Source of the DNA: Nitrospira sp.
GTDB lineage: Bacteria > Nitrospirota > Nitrospiria > Nitrospirales > Nitrospiraceae
Direction of reading: 5' to 3'
Assembly (NCBI GenBank): GCA_029194535.1
Contig: JARFXR010000002.1
Coordinates: 806,001 to 870,000, forward strand
DNA: 64,000 bases
The notes under the pieces are model-generated. The model had not been told where the DNA came from. It saw nothing but the letters and a program-made list of their open reading frames with translations, and did no database searches. Positions 53,938 through 62,609 of this stretch are shown here, in pieces. The position numbers were made by a program, and so were the translations under genes. Numbering within the stretch: the first letter of the stretch is position 1; each line of letters begins with the position of its first letter.

Positions 53938-55296
53938 ATGTCCGACGACTTCGGAAAAGAATTCATGATGTTGGGGGGCACCATCGCGGGCTTCGTGGTG
54001 GCGATGCTGACACTCATGGAAAAGCTCCTGGACATACAAAACCGCCTGAAGACCAAACGGGAGTCCCGAAGCGCTCCCTCGTCCGGCGAAAAGTCCTGGT
54101 CTGAAGCCGCGCCTTCCATTGATTTCTTCTCGGCCAAACCGCTCCGGGGCACGTCCTACCTGCTGATGTATGAGACCGGCGTCATCGTCGCAGCGGGCCT
54201 CCTGTTGAATTACGTCGGACTCACCCTGAGCCGCCATCTGGAGAGTATTCTTTTCCTGGATATGACCGGCACGGCGCTGGTGGCGTTCCTGCTCGGACCC
54301 TGGTGGGGCGCCATCGCGGCCCTCATGTCGAATTCGATCGTCAACTGGCTGCTCTATCCGGAGGCCGGCGCGGACGTCGTGATCTTTCCCTGGTCTCTGG
54401 TGAGCATGACCGGCGCGTTCTACTGGGGCTGGATGGCCAGGAAGGCGGGTTTTCGCAAGTACCTCAGGACCGGGAAAAGTTCGGCCCTTTCTCACGCTTG
54501 GTTTCTCTACCTCTTCGGCGTCGGGGGCGCGGTCGTGATGAGCCTCCCCGGCACGTTCGTCCAGGCGGCGCTGCAGGAACATTCGGTGTTTTCCCTCAAT
54601 CCCGAAGTCGCCGAAACCCTCAGTGTGAGAGTCCTGCAATGGGAGCGGGCGGCGCACGAATACATTGAATCTCTCTTCGGACTGACATGGGCGGAGAGCG
54701 TCAGCTGGTGGGTCGTGAACTGGTTCCAGAACTGGGTCCGCTATGTGCCGGACAAGACCATGAGCGCCGCGATCGCGCTGGTCGTCCTGAAATACGGCTA
54801 TCCGTTGTTCGAACGCGAGCTCATCCACGGCGGCCCGGACGGGGAACAGCCCCGGGACGAGCGGATTCTGCCGCTGATTCTGGGACTCATCTATGCCCCG
54901 TCGTTCGCAACGCTGTTGAGCAGCGATCTCTATCAAGGTTCCGCGTACTGGCCGCTGTGGGCCATGCCCTGGGCGTTTATCACGTTGGGATATTTCCGCC
55001 TGCGGTATTGGGGGCCGAGCAATGCGACCTTGAACGACGCCCGCCTCCAGCGCGCGGAACGTTACGCCAGGGCCTTGAAGCCCATCGGGAAGGAAGCGTC
55101 CTATGAATTCTGCCGACGGCTCACGTTCGCCACGCTGATCGCCAGCCTGCTCTTCGCGCTCTGCCTTCCGGTCCTGTTGATGGATTTCTATCGGGTGACG
55201 TTCAAGTTCTTTTGCGTCGTTTACGGATTCCTCCTCGTCGTTCACCTCATCCGCATCGCGATCGCGCAGAACATCTCGGTCGCTCGAGCGGACTGA
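53938..55296 (+). CDS. Polytopic membrane protein, ECF-transporter S-component-like segment
   Basis: 452 aa. ATG 53938 is chosen because GGAGGGATCCAGG lies upstream. About nine membrane helices. The central part (about residues 75-190: LFLDMTGTALVAFLLGPWWGAIAALMSNSIVNWLL in part) resembles the membrane S component of energy-coupling-factor vitamin/metal transporters, with the typical D-T-G and LLGPxxG pattern. A long periplasmic insertion follows (residues about 200-290). No ECF ATPase genes are adjacent, so the identity and substrate are unknown. Confidence 0.6.
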   Translation: MSDDFGKEFMMLGGTIAGFVVAMLTLMEKLLDIQNRLKTKRESRSAPSSGEKSWSEAAPSIDFFSAKPLRGTSYLLMYETGVIVAAGLLLNYVGLTLSRHLESILFLDMTGTALVAFLLGPWWGAIAALMSNSIVNWLLYPEAGADVVIFPWSLVSMTGAFYWGWMARKAGFRKYLRTGKSSALSHAWFLYLFGVGGAVVMSLPGTFVQAALQEHSVFSLNPEVAETLSVRVLQWERAAHEYIESLFGLTWAESVSWWVVNWFQNWVRYVPDKTMSAAIALVVLKYGYPLFERELIHGGPDGEQPRDERILPLILGLIYAPSFATLLSSDLYQGSAYWPLWAMPWAFITLGYFRLRYWGPSNATLNDARLQRAERYARALKPIGKEASYEFCRRLTFATLIASLLFALCLPVLLMDFYRVTFKFFCVVYGFLLVVHLIRIAIAQNISVARAD

Positions 55297-55325
55297 TCGC
55301 GCCGGCACCGGGGCGCTGACCGCCG

Positions 55326-56477
55326 TCAACTCTTGCGCAATTGAAGAAAGCGGGCCACCGACGACCGCGTAATCAACCCTATCGGACCGCCTTCCTCCGT
55401 CACAACCAGGCGATCCCAGCCTTCCTGAATCATCCGGTCCAGCGCCTGCCTGACGGACCAGTCCGCCGGAATGAACAGTGCCTCGGTCGAGGGTCGCATG
55501 ATCTCGCGGACGGTTTTCCACGCCCACAGCGCCTGCGGGACGGCCTGCACGTCGTCCGCCGTCACGATGCCGACGATCCGTTCATACTCCGTCACGGGAA
55601 ATCCGCTGAATCCGTAGGCGACGAAAAAGTCGTCCACGGCGCCCTGCAGGGAGAGGCCCGGAGAAATCGACACGACGTTGCGGATCATGACGTCACGGAC
55701 CCTGGTGGCGTCGAGCATGATGCGGAGGCCGACTTGACGGCGGGCGCTCCAGGCCGCGCCGGACAGAAACACGCCGATGAACAGGAGCCACCCGCCGTTG
55801 CCGGCCAGGGAGGGATCCAGCGCGCCGGCGACCGCGCCGCCGATGAGCAGCGCGCCGAAGCCGGCAAGAACGATACCGAACAGGAATCCGACGGTCGCGG
55901 CCTGACCGGTCGCCCGATGAAAGTTTTTCCCCCAAGCCCACAGACCGGCGCGCAGGACACGGCCTCCGTCCAAGGGGAAACCGGGGAGAAGATTGAACAG
56001 CCCAAGATTGACGTTGACGATGCCCAGCAACCCTCCGAGCACGGCGAATCCCTGCGCGCCGGAATGATGGAGCACCGACTCCGCGACGATCGACCCACCG
56101 AGGCACAACAGGCCCAGCGCGAGGCTGACGACCGGGCCGGCGATGGCGATCAGAAATTCCGCCCGAGGACTCGGCGGCTCTTTCCCCATGTGGGCGACGC
56201 CGCCGAAGATGAACAGCGTAATCTGCCCGATCGGAATCTGGTACCGCTGGGCCACGTACGAGTGGCCAAGCTCGTGCAGGACCACGGAAAGGAACAACAG
56301 CAGTGCGGCCGCCGCTCCCATACCCCAATATCGTTGACCGGAGAGGCCGGGCAAGGTCTCGGGCAGATAGCCCGTGGCCAGCGTCCAGCTGACGAACACG
56401 AAGACCAGAAACCACGACAGGTGTACACGGATCGGAATACCAAGGGCTCGACCGATTTCGAAGGTAGGCATGGACAT
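55326..56477 (-). CDS. Site-2 protease family metalloprotease with two CBS domains
   Basis: 383 aa; start taken at ATG 56477 (MSMPTFEIGR), with an alternative ATG two codons later. Zinc motif HELGH (residues 68-72) in a membrane helix and the partner motif LDGG (in FPLDGGRVLRAG) mark an M50/S2P intramembrane protease. Two CBS domains occupy the C-terminal third (about residues 270-383), probably binding adenine nucleotides to regulate activity. Substrate unknown; such proteins often cleave membrane-anchored regulators. Confidence 0.88.
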   Translation of the reverse strand: MSMPTFEIGRALGIPIRVHLSWFLVFVFVSWTLATGYLPETLPGLSGQRYWGMGAAAALLLFLSVVLHELGHSYVAQRYQIPIGQITLFIFGGVAHMGKEPPSPRAEFLIAIAGPVVSLALGLLCLGGSIVAESVLHHSGAQGFAVLGGLLGIVNVNLGLFNLLPGFPLDGGRVLRAGLWAWGKNFHRATGQAATVGFLFGIVLAGFGALLIGGAVAGALDPSLAGNGGWLLFIGVFLSGAAWSARRQVGLRIMLDATRVRDVMIRNVVSISPGLSLQGAVDDFFVAYGFSGFPVTEYERIVGIVTADDVQAVPQALWAWKTVREIMRPSTEALFIPADWSVRQALDRMIQEGWDRLVVTEEGGPIGLITRSSVARFLQLRKS

Positions 56478-56542
56478 ACCGTCACGGTAGCAGCGGGTGA
56501 ATTCCGGCGTCAACTCTCAGCCGTTGGGGTATACTGGCAGAC

Positions 56543-57253
56543 ATGTCGAAGCATGCCGCATGCGTCGGTCTGGCCCTCGCTCCGGCGCTGATACTCTTCA
56601 CCGCCGGTGCCTCGGCCCTTGCCCAGGTCATCACGTCCGGGCCGGCGTTCTGTCCCGGCGTCGCGCTCACTTTCGACCTCTGTCCAGTGCGCGGGGCCGG
56701 CGGCTACGATCAACGACTGATCGACTATCTGGTCGAACATCGAATCGCCGCGACCTTTTTCATGTCCGGCACCTGGATGGCAAAGCACGAAGAGCGGGTC
56801 AGGGAACTGCTCGCGGTCCCGTTTTTCGAGGTCGGGACGCACGGGCAAGTCCATGCCCATCTCCCGACACGTTCGCCGGAAGGCCAGAAACAGGAGATTC
56901 TTGGTCCCGTCACGCTGTTGAAGACGAAATACGACCGCCGGGCTCCGCTCTTTCGGCCTCCCTACGGTGAATACAACGCAGAGACCGTGGATCTCGTGAA
57001 AGCTCTGGGGCTTCGGTTCATTCTCTGGAGCGTCGTCTCAGGCGATCCGGACCCGGCGCTGTCCGCGGACCAGATCGAACGCCGGCTGTCGCGCCTCACC
57101 AAACAGGGCAGCATCATCGTGATGCACGCCAACGGCAAGGGCGCGCATACCTATGAAGTCGTCACCCGCCTCTACGAACAGATCCTACCGCAACGGCACC
57201 TGACACCGATGACCGTCAGCGACGTCCTGACCTGCGCCCCGGCCGTTCCATGA
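56543..57253 (+). CDS. NodB-type polysaccharide deacetylase
   Basis: 236 aa, signal peptide (residues 1-27, ALA-Q) and a NodB domain. Motif 1 is TFDLCP (residues 43-48) rather than TFDDGP, so the usual metal-binding second Asp is Leu46. Motif 2 H-x3-H is present as H100 and H104, and motif 3 is RPPYGEYN (residues 138-145). Catalytic Asp45 is kept. Likely acts on an exported polysaccharide or peptidoglycan, possibly with altered metal use. Its stop overlaps the acetyltransferase start (ATGA). Confidence 0.83.
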   Translation: MSKHAACVGLALAPALILFTAGASALAQVITSGPAFCPGVALTFDLCPVRGAGGYDQRLIDYLVEHRIAATFFMSGTWMAKHEERVRELLAVPFFEVGTHGQVHAHLPTRSPEGQKQEILGPVTLLKTKYDRRAPLFRPPYGEYNAETVDLVKALGLRFILWSVVSGDPDPALSADQIERRLSRLTKQGSIIVMHANGKGAHTYEVVTRLYEQILPQRHLTPMTVSDVLTCAPAVP

Positions 57254-57723
57254 ACCCCGCCGCCGTCAGAGCCATGAGGCCGGAGGATCGCGAGCCCGTC
57301 ATCCGCCTGCTGCTGGAGTCCGACCCATGGAAGCGGCTGGGGCATACCGCCGCCGATTGGGACCGCTATTTCTCTCCCCTCCCGCCGAGCCGCGAGAGCT
57401 ACGTCGTGGAACAGGGCGGCACCGCCGCCGGCATCGCAGTCGTCCGCCAGAAGTTTCTCCTCGGCGATTATCTGGATCTCTTGGGCGTGGCGGAGACGGC
57501 CAGAGGTCTGGGCCTCGGATCTCGATTGCTGGCGCATGTCGAAGCGCTGGTCTTCGCCCGCGCGAAGAATCTCTTCATCTGTGTCTCCGATTTCAACGAA
57601 CCGGCCCGACGGTTTTACCGGAAGCACGGTTATCAGGAGATCGGCGCGATCCCCGATCTTCTCATTCCCGGCTCCGCCGAGGTGCTCCTCAGAAAAACCA
57701 CCGGACCCTGCATGCGGGAGTGA
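57250..57723 (+). CDS. GNAT-family N-acetyltransferase
   Basis: 157 aa single GNAT domain. Acetyl-CoA loop LGVAETARGLGLGSRLLAHVE (residues about 78-98), and the C-terminal NEPARRFYRKHGYQEIG segment with the conserved aromatic pattern. Translationally coupled to the deacetylase. Substrate unknown. Confidence 0.85.
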   Translation: MNPAAVRAMRPEDREPVIRLLLESDPWKRLGHTAADWDRYFSPLPPSRESYVVEQGGTAAGIAVVRQKFLLGDYLDLLGVAETARGLGLGSRLLAHVEALVFARAKNLFICVSDFNEPARRFYRKHGYQEIGAIPDLLIPGSAEVLLRKTTGPCMRE

Positions 57724-57733
57724 GGAACCAACC

Positions 57734-58132
57734 ATGCGTATCGTCAAGTTTCTCCACACCAGAATGCGCGTCAGCGACCTGGACCGGACGATCCGGTTCT
57801 ATACGGAGGTCCTGGGCCTGGACGTGCTGCAACGAAAGACATCCCCTCGTGGTTCGCAACTGGCGTTTCTGCGGGTGCCCAACAGCGACGAACTGATCGA
57901 GTTGACGAGCTTCCCGCCCAGCGGCCCGGTCCACGTGCAGGCAGATCTCGTCCATTTGGCCTTCCAGGTCGACAATCTGGAGGACACGATCGCCGCGCTC
58001 GGCGCCAAGGGTGTGCCGATCACGGACGGGCCCACCACCACGTCGTCGGGCAGCCGGTTCATCTTCATCGACGCCCCGGACGGCTACGAGGTGGAGCTCA
58101 TCGAGCGGCCGGCCGGCGTGAACATCGTGTAA
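57734..58132 (+). CDS. VOC-family protein (glyoxalase I-like)
   Basis: 132 aa. Paired beta-alpha-beta-beta-beta modules: MRVSDLDRTIRFYTEVLGLDVLQR, ELIELTSF, then HLAFQVDNLEDTIAAL and EVELIE. His, Glu, His, Glu metal ligands of glyoxalase I are plausible at H8, E55/E57, H75 and E121. Could be lactoylglutathione lyase or another vicinal-oxygen-chelate enzyme; the activity is not settled by sequence alone. A ribosome site AGGAACC is weak. Confidence 0.82.
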   Translation: MRIVKFLHTRMRVSDLDRTIRFYTEVLGLDVLQRKTSPRGSQLAFLRVPNSDELIELTSFPPSGPVHVQADLVHLAFQVDNLEDTIAALGAKGVPITDGPTTTSSGSRFIFIDAPDGYEVELIERPAGVNIV

Positions 58133-58234
58133 ACCTGTCGAAGCCCGCCGTACCTCAAGCGTCAAACAGCGACCCGATCGTCGAACTCCCCGCATTGACC
58201 GCTTGGCTCCCTCCGAAGTACCTTCTTCCCGATT

Positions 58235-58262
58235 GACGTATGCCGCATGACGATCGACGGAC
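58235..58262. repeat. Heptad-like repeats upstream of the dapF-like gene
   Basis: GACGTAT, GCCGCAT, GACGATC, GACGGAC in phase. A good AAAAGGAG ribosome site follows before ATG 58286. GACGTAT also appears before uvrC. Confidence 0.6.
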
Positions 58263-58285
58263 GTCTTTGAAAAGGAGCGCGCGCG

Positions 58286-59155
58286 ATGAAGAACGGATTC
58301 TTTCGGGGACACGGCCTTGGGAACGATTATCTCGTCATGGATCCCAAGGAACTGACCTTCTCCCTGACGCCTCGTAGCATCAAGCGGATCTGCGACCGCA
58401 ATTGGGGGCTCGGCAGCGACGGCATCCTCGCCATCGTCCCGACGAGGCAGGCCGATTTCGGCCTTCGTATTTTCAATCCGGACGGCAGCGAAGCGGAAAA
58501 GTCCGGGAACGGGCTTCGCATTTTCGCGCGTTACCTGTATGCGACCGGCCGCACAAAACAAACCCGCTTTACGGTGGAGACCAAGGGCGGCCTGGTGAGC
58601 ATCGCCTTGCACCTCGACCGCCACGGGGACGCGGCCTCCGCCACCGTCGAGATGGGCCGGGCCACGTTCGATCCGGCTGCGCTCCCCTGCACGCTGAGCG
58701 CCGGCGAATTGCTCCGGGAGCCGATCGACGCGGCCGGACGTTCGCTCCGTTTCACCGGAGTCAGTGTAGGCAATCCTCACTGCGTCATCTTCAAACCGGC
58801 GGGCGAATCCTGGTCGCGGGAGGAGCTGCTGGCGCTCGGACCGGCATTGGAACATCACGCGATCTTTCCCAAGCGGACTAACGTGCAACTGGCCGTTCCG
58901 ACCGGTCCGACTCACCTCTTCATCCTGATCTGGGAGCGGGGCGCAGGAGAAACGCAGGCGTCCGGTTCCTCTTCCTGCGCCGCGGCTTCCGCCGCGGTCC
59001 GACTGGGCCTCGTGCGATCTCCGGTCACCGTCAACATGCCGGGCGGAGCGCTCACGATCAAGGTCGCGCGGGACTTCGGCCTGACCATGAAAGGACCGGT
59101 CGCCGAGGTGGCACGCGGCGCGCTGAGCCCGTCGTTCGTGCGCGGGCTGAAGTAA
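58286..59155 (+). CDS. DapF-like protein missing one catalytic cysteine
   Basis: 289 aa diaminopimelate epimerase fold, two pseudo-symmetric domains. The first active-site motif, usually N-x-D-G-S-x4-C-G-N-G-x-R, reads NPDGSEAEKSGNGLR, so the catalytic cysteine is Ser73. The second cysteine is present (Cys231 in SGSSSCAA). Start ATG 58286 with AAAAGGAGCG. True DapF interconverts LL- and meso-diaminopimelate for peptidoglycan using two cysteines; with one, racemisation by the usual mechanism is doubtful. It could be an inactive or repurposed paralog, or a lineage variant. Confidence 0.72.
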   Translation: MKNGFFRGHGLGNDYLVMDPKELTFSLTPRSIKRICDRNWGLGSDGILAIVPTRQADFGLRIFNPDGSEAEKSGNGLRIFARYLYATGRTKQTRFTVETKGGLVSIALHLDRHGDAASATVEMGRATFDPAALPCTLSAGELLREPIDAAGRSLRFTGVSVGNPHCVIFKPAGESWSREELLALGPALEHHAIFPKRTNVQLAVPTGPTHLFILIWERGAGETQASGSSSCAAASAAVRLGLVRSPVTVNMPGGALTIKVARDFGLTMKGPVAEVARGALSPSFVRGLK

Positions 59156-59161
59156 GATACT

Positions 59162-59189
59162 CGTCAATCGTCATTCGTCGAACGCCGCT
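59162..59189. repeat. Heptad-like repeats after the dapF-like gene
   Basis: CGTCAAT, CGTCATT, CGTCGAA, CGCCGCT in phase, starting a few bases after the stop codon. Confidence 0.65.
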
Positions 59190-59236
59190 CGGAAGAAACG
59201 AACGCCCCGTTCCTGTTATCCTTACACGTGTCGAAC

Positions 59237-59264
59237 GACGGTTGACGTATGACGGATGACGTTC
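59237..59264. repeat. Heptad repeats spanning the uvrC start
   Basis: GACGGTT, GACGTAT, GACGGAT, GACGTTC in phase; the uvrC start codon (59249) is inside the array, so the first codons of uvrC are repeat-derived. Confidence 0.7.
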
Positions 59265-61060
59265 TTCAATCGAAGCTGGCCCGCCTTCCGAACCAACCGG
59301 GTGTCTACATTTTCAAGGACGCGGCGGGCGAGGTACTGTATATCGGAAAAGCCGCTGTGTTGACCGATCGCGTGCGCTCGTATTTCCAGAAGGGCGGCGA
59401 CCATTCTCCTAAGACCGCCCTGCTGGTCGGTCTGATCGCCGATCTAGAAACGATGGTCACGCGCTCCGAACTCGAAGCGTTGATCCTCGAGAGCAATCTC
59501 GTCAAACGCCAACGGCCCCGGTTCAACGTGGTCCTCCGCGACGACAAGCAGTACCCCTACCTCCGGCTGCCGGTCAAAGAAGACTTCCCCCGCCTGTCGA
59601 TCGTCCGCCGGGTGCAACGGGACGGCGCCTTGTACTATGGACCTTACACGCCGGCCGGCGCGTTGCGGGAGACGTTGAAGGTGATCAGAAGGGTGTTCCC
59701 CCTGGCCACCTGCGCCATCGACATCGACGGCACGGCCGAACGCGCCTGCATCGAATTCGAGATCAAACGGTGCATGGCCCCCTGCACCGGCAATCAATCC
59801 AGAGACGAGTACCATGCGATCGTCAAACAGGTGCGCCACTTCCTGGAGGGACGGGACCGCGAGTTGTTGGACGAGCTCCGAGCGGGCATGGAGGCCGCGG
59901 CGGAGCGGGAAGATTTCGAAGAGGCGGCGCGCCTGCGCGACCGCATGTTCAAGATCGAGCGAACCCTCGAGCGGCAGCGGATCACCCAGACGGTCTCGGT
60001 CGATCAGGATGTCATCGGCATCGCACGACTGGGCGCCTCGGTGGACCTTCAACTCCTGTTCGTGCGGGGAGGGCTCTTGATCGGGCGGAAAGACTTCTTC
60101 TGGCCCCATGCCGCCGACACGCCCGACGACGAATTGGTGGTCGCCGCCATCGAGCAATTCTACAACAAGGACGGCCTGCCGCCGGCCGAGCTGCTGGTCC
60201 CGGTGGACATTCCGGATGTCGGCTTGATCACCCGGTGGCTGTCGGAGAAGCGGGGGGAGGCCGTGCGGGTGCTCGTGCCCGAACGGGGTGCGAAACATCA
60301 GCTGGTGAAGCTGGCCGAAGAAAACGCCGCGTCATCGGCGACCGACCATCTGCGCGATGAAGCGATCGACCGCCAGGCAGGCGAGGAACTTCGGCGGCTG
60401 TTACGGCTCGACCGGGCGCCCGTCCGCATCGAGGGCTTCGACATTTCCAACACCATGGGCGCCCAATCCGTCGCCTCCATGGTCGTGTGGGAAGAGGGCC
60501 GCATGAAGAAGGCCGATTATCGGAAGTTCAAGATCACGACCGTCGAAGGAGCCAACGATTTTGCCAGCATTCGGGAAGCCGTCTCACGGCGATACGGCGG
60601 CATGGAACACTTGGCGCGCCCCGACCTCGTCCTCATCGACGGCGGACTGGGTCAGTTGGCCGCCGCCATCGAGGGGCTCAAGGAGGTCGGGGAGGACCGG
60701 CTCCCCGTGATCGGCCTGGCGAAGGCGCGCGGCGAAAAGGACGAGCGCGTCTACCTGGCGGGGCGGAAGAACCCGGTACCCCTGAGAGGACAGTCGCCGG
60801 CCACCCATTTGCTGCAACGGATTCGCGACGAAGCGCACCGTTTCGCCGTGTCGTTTCATCGCACGTTGCGCGGCAAAGCACTTTTGTCGTCGAAATTGGA
60901 CCAGATCATCGGGATCGGCGAGATCAGACGCGCGCGCTTGCTCAAACGATTCGGCAGTGTCGAGCGAGTGGCCGCCGCCAGCGACGACGACCTGCGGAAA
61001 TCGGGGATCGACGAGCGGACGGTTGCGGAGCTTCGCAAAGCGCTTCCCGACGCTCGGTGA
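59249..61060 (+). CDS. uvrC: Excinuclease ABC subunit C
   Basis: 603 aa. N-terminal GIY-YIG nuclease (GVYIFKDAAGEVLYIGKAAVLTDRV in part), UvrB-binding UVR motif (about residues 208-240), the UvrC RNase H-like endonuclease domain with DISNTMGAQSVASMVVWEEGR and VLIDGGLGQLAA, and a C-terminal helix-hairpin-helix. Makes both incisions in nucleotide excision repair. The ATG is within a heptad repeat array. Confidence 0.95.
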   Translation: MTDDVLQSKLARLPNQPGVYIFKDAAGEVLYIGKAAVLTDRVRSYFQKGGDHSPKTALLVGLIADLETMVTRSELEALILESNLVKRQRPRFNVVLRDDKQYPYLRLPVKEDFPRLSIVRRVQRDGALYYGPYTPAGALRETLKVIRRVFPLATCAIDIDGTAERACIEFEIKRCMAPCTGNQSRDEYHAIVKQVRHFLEGRDRELLDELRAGMEAAAEREDFEEAARLRDRMFKIERTLERQRITQTVSVDQDVIGIARLGASVDLQLLFVRGGLLIGRKDFFWPHAADTPDDELVVAAIEQFYNKDGLPPAELLVPVDIPDVGLITRWLSEKRGEAVRVLVPERGAKHQLVKLAEENAASSATDHLRDEAIDRQAGEELRRLLRLDRAPVRIEGFDISNTMGAQSVASMVVWEEGRMKKADYRKFKITTVEGANDFASIREAVSRRYGGMEHLARPDLVLIDGGLGQLAAAIEGLKEVGEDRLPVIGLAKARGEKDERVYLAGRKNPVPLRGQSPATHLLQRIRDEAHRFAVSFHRTLRGKALLSSKLDQIIGIGEIRRARLLKRFGSVERVAAASDDDLRKSGIDERTVAELRKALPDAR

Positions 61061-61088
61061 GGGGTCCGCCGGTCCCTGATTGAGTCGG

Positions 61089-62531
61089 TCAGTACACAAA
61101 TCGGAGGCTCACGATGCCCAGCTGGACCGAGCCATCGTACCGCCCGTCGACCGTCGGATAGAGATTGCCTGTCACGGTCCGCGATTCGTAGAGCCACGCC
61201 TGGTATGCGGCATCCACCCCGATCGCCTTCGGCAAGAGCCATGATCCTCCCCCGCACGGGATCATCCCCAGAAAACGACCGCCCTCGCGGCACAGAAAGC
61301 CGCCGCCGATCGAGATCGTATTGGCCGTCAATGACGCCGTGGCGGGATTGAACGTCTGGTCGGGCACCGGATTCTGTGTTCGAGTGTATCCGCCCCGAAG
61401 GGCGACGTCCCAATGACGCAACCATTCGGGGCGGAGCCACTTGTACTCGGTCCCCACGGCCACAACCGGCACATTGTTCCACTGTTGCGGAAGGGGCAGG
61501 GTCGCACCGTTCGACAGATGGATGTCGAGATTTTTTGCCGATGTCCAGCCGACATACTCGAGGTCGACCTCCAGCTTCCACTCCCGCTCAACGGTCCGGA
61601 TGGGCCACAGCGCAATCCCGCCGGAGAAAATTTGCGGCAACCCCAGGCTCGTGGACGCGTCCGCGGCTTTGGCCCCATTGACGAGGAGGGCGCCGTTGAG
61701 CGGCAAGACCGCCTGGCTGTGATACACGAATCCGATCGAGAGGACCGGCAGGCCTTCGGCGCTCTTGAGCGGTGTATAGAGGAGACTGGCAGCGAACCCA
61801 ACGGCGGTGCCGTTGCCATACATTTCCAACGAGGCCCCGGCCGGAATTCCTGCCACTCCCGGCGACACCTGTTGCAACTGGGCGTGACCTTCACCGAGAA
61901 AGCCGGCGAACGTATAGATATCGGCGTTGACGCCGACGGAGAGTGAATCGGTGACTTGATAGGCCACAGTCGGCTTGATATCGATGAGCGGCAATGTCGC
62001 GGCCGTGACCACGGTATTGAACGGTCCGTCCGTGGGATAGCGCGTATTAAGCCCAAAGGGACTGGTCACGGCGATGCCGACCGTGGCTGCGGACAGTCCG
62101 GTCAGGCCGACAGCTCCGAGATTGGCACTCAGATAGAAATGGCTGGGAGGTGGGATCGCGATGCTGCCGCCCAGATCGCCGTGAGTCGTGGCCCCCGTTG
62201 AACCGGCAAAATTGATGGACCCACCAACCAGCGCTGTCCCCATGTAGGCCTGAATGCCCGAGACTTGCGTCAATCCGGCCGGATTGTAGTGGATGGCGGA
62301 GGGATCATCGGCCTGCGCGACGAAGGCATTGCCCTGGCCTGCTGCGGCGGCTCCCTGTGGCTGGAACCGCAAGGCTTGGGCTTGGACGGGAGAAGCAGAA
62401 ATACAGAGACCCCATCCAAAAATGAATACGATGACGAGGACCGGGACCCGTCGCCATCGTAGGAGCGGTTGAGGAGCGGCTCGGGCTGTATGGACTGAGT
62501 TAGGGCCGCTTGGACTAGGGCCGAAGGACAC
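61089..62531 (-). CDS. FadL/OmpP1-family outer-membrane transporter
   Basis: 480 aa. Long N-terminus before the signal peptide (hydrophobic 30-48, ending AQA), then the FadL signature with GAAAAGQGNAFVAQADDPSAIHYNPAGLTQ near the mature start (NPAG motif) and a 14-strand barrel ending in GIVSLRFVY. Transports hydrophobic compounds such as long-chain fatty acids or aromatics. Start is GTG 62531 by length; a later start closer to the signal peptide is equally possible. Confidence 0.85.
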   Translation of the reverse strand: MSFGPSPSGPNSVHTARAAPQPLLRWRRVPVLVIVFIFGWGLCISASPVQAQALRFQPQGAAAAGQGNAFVAQADDPSAIHYNPAGLTQVSGIQAYMGTALVGGSINFAGSTGATTHGDLGGSIAIPPPSHFYLSANLGAVGLTGLSAATVGIAVTSPFGLNTRYPTDGPFNTVVTAATLPLIDIKPTVAYQVTDSLSVGVNADIYTFAGFLGEGHAQLQQVSPGVAGIPAGASLEMYGNGTAVGFAASLLYTPLKSAEGLPVLSIGFVYHSQAVLPLNGALLVNGAKAADASTSLGLPQIFSGGIALWPIRTVEREWKLEVDLEYVGWTSAKNLDIHLSNGATLPLPQQWNNVPVVAVGTEYKWLRPEWLRHWDVALRGGYTRTQNPVPDQTFNPATASLTANTISIGGGFLCREGGRFLGMIPCGGGSWLLPKAIGVDAAYQAWLYESRTVTGNLYPTVDGRYDGSVQLGIVSLRFVY

Positions 62532-62609
62532 TATCTTTGCGCTCCGCTCAATATCGCAATAGGAAGACCGATGTGTTATGCTTCAACACCGCTAGATCTG
62601 GAGGCGACG

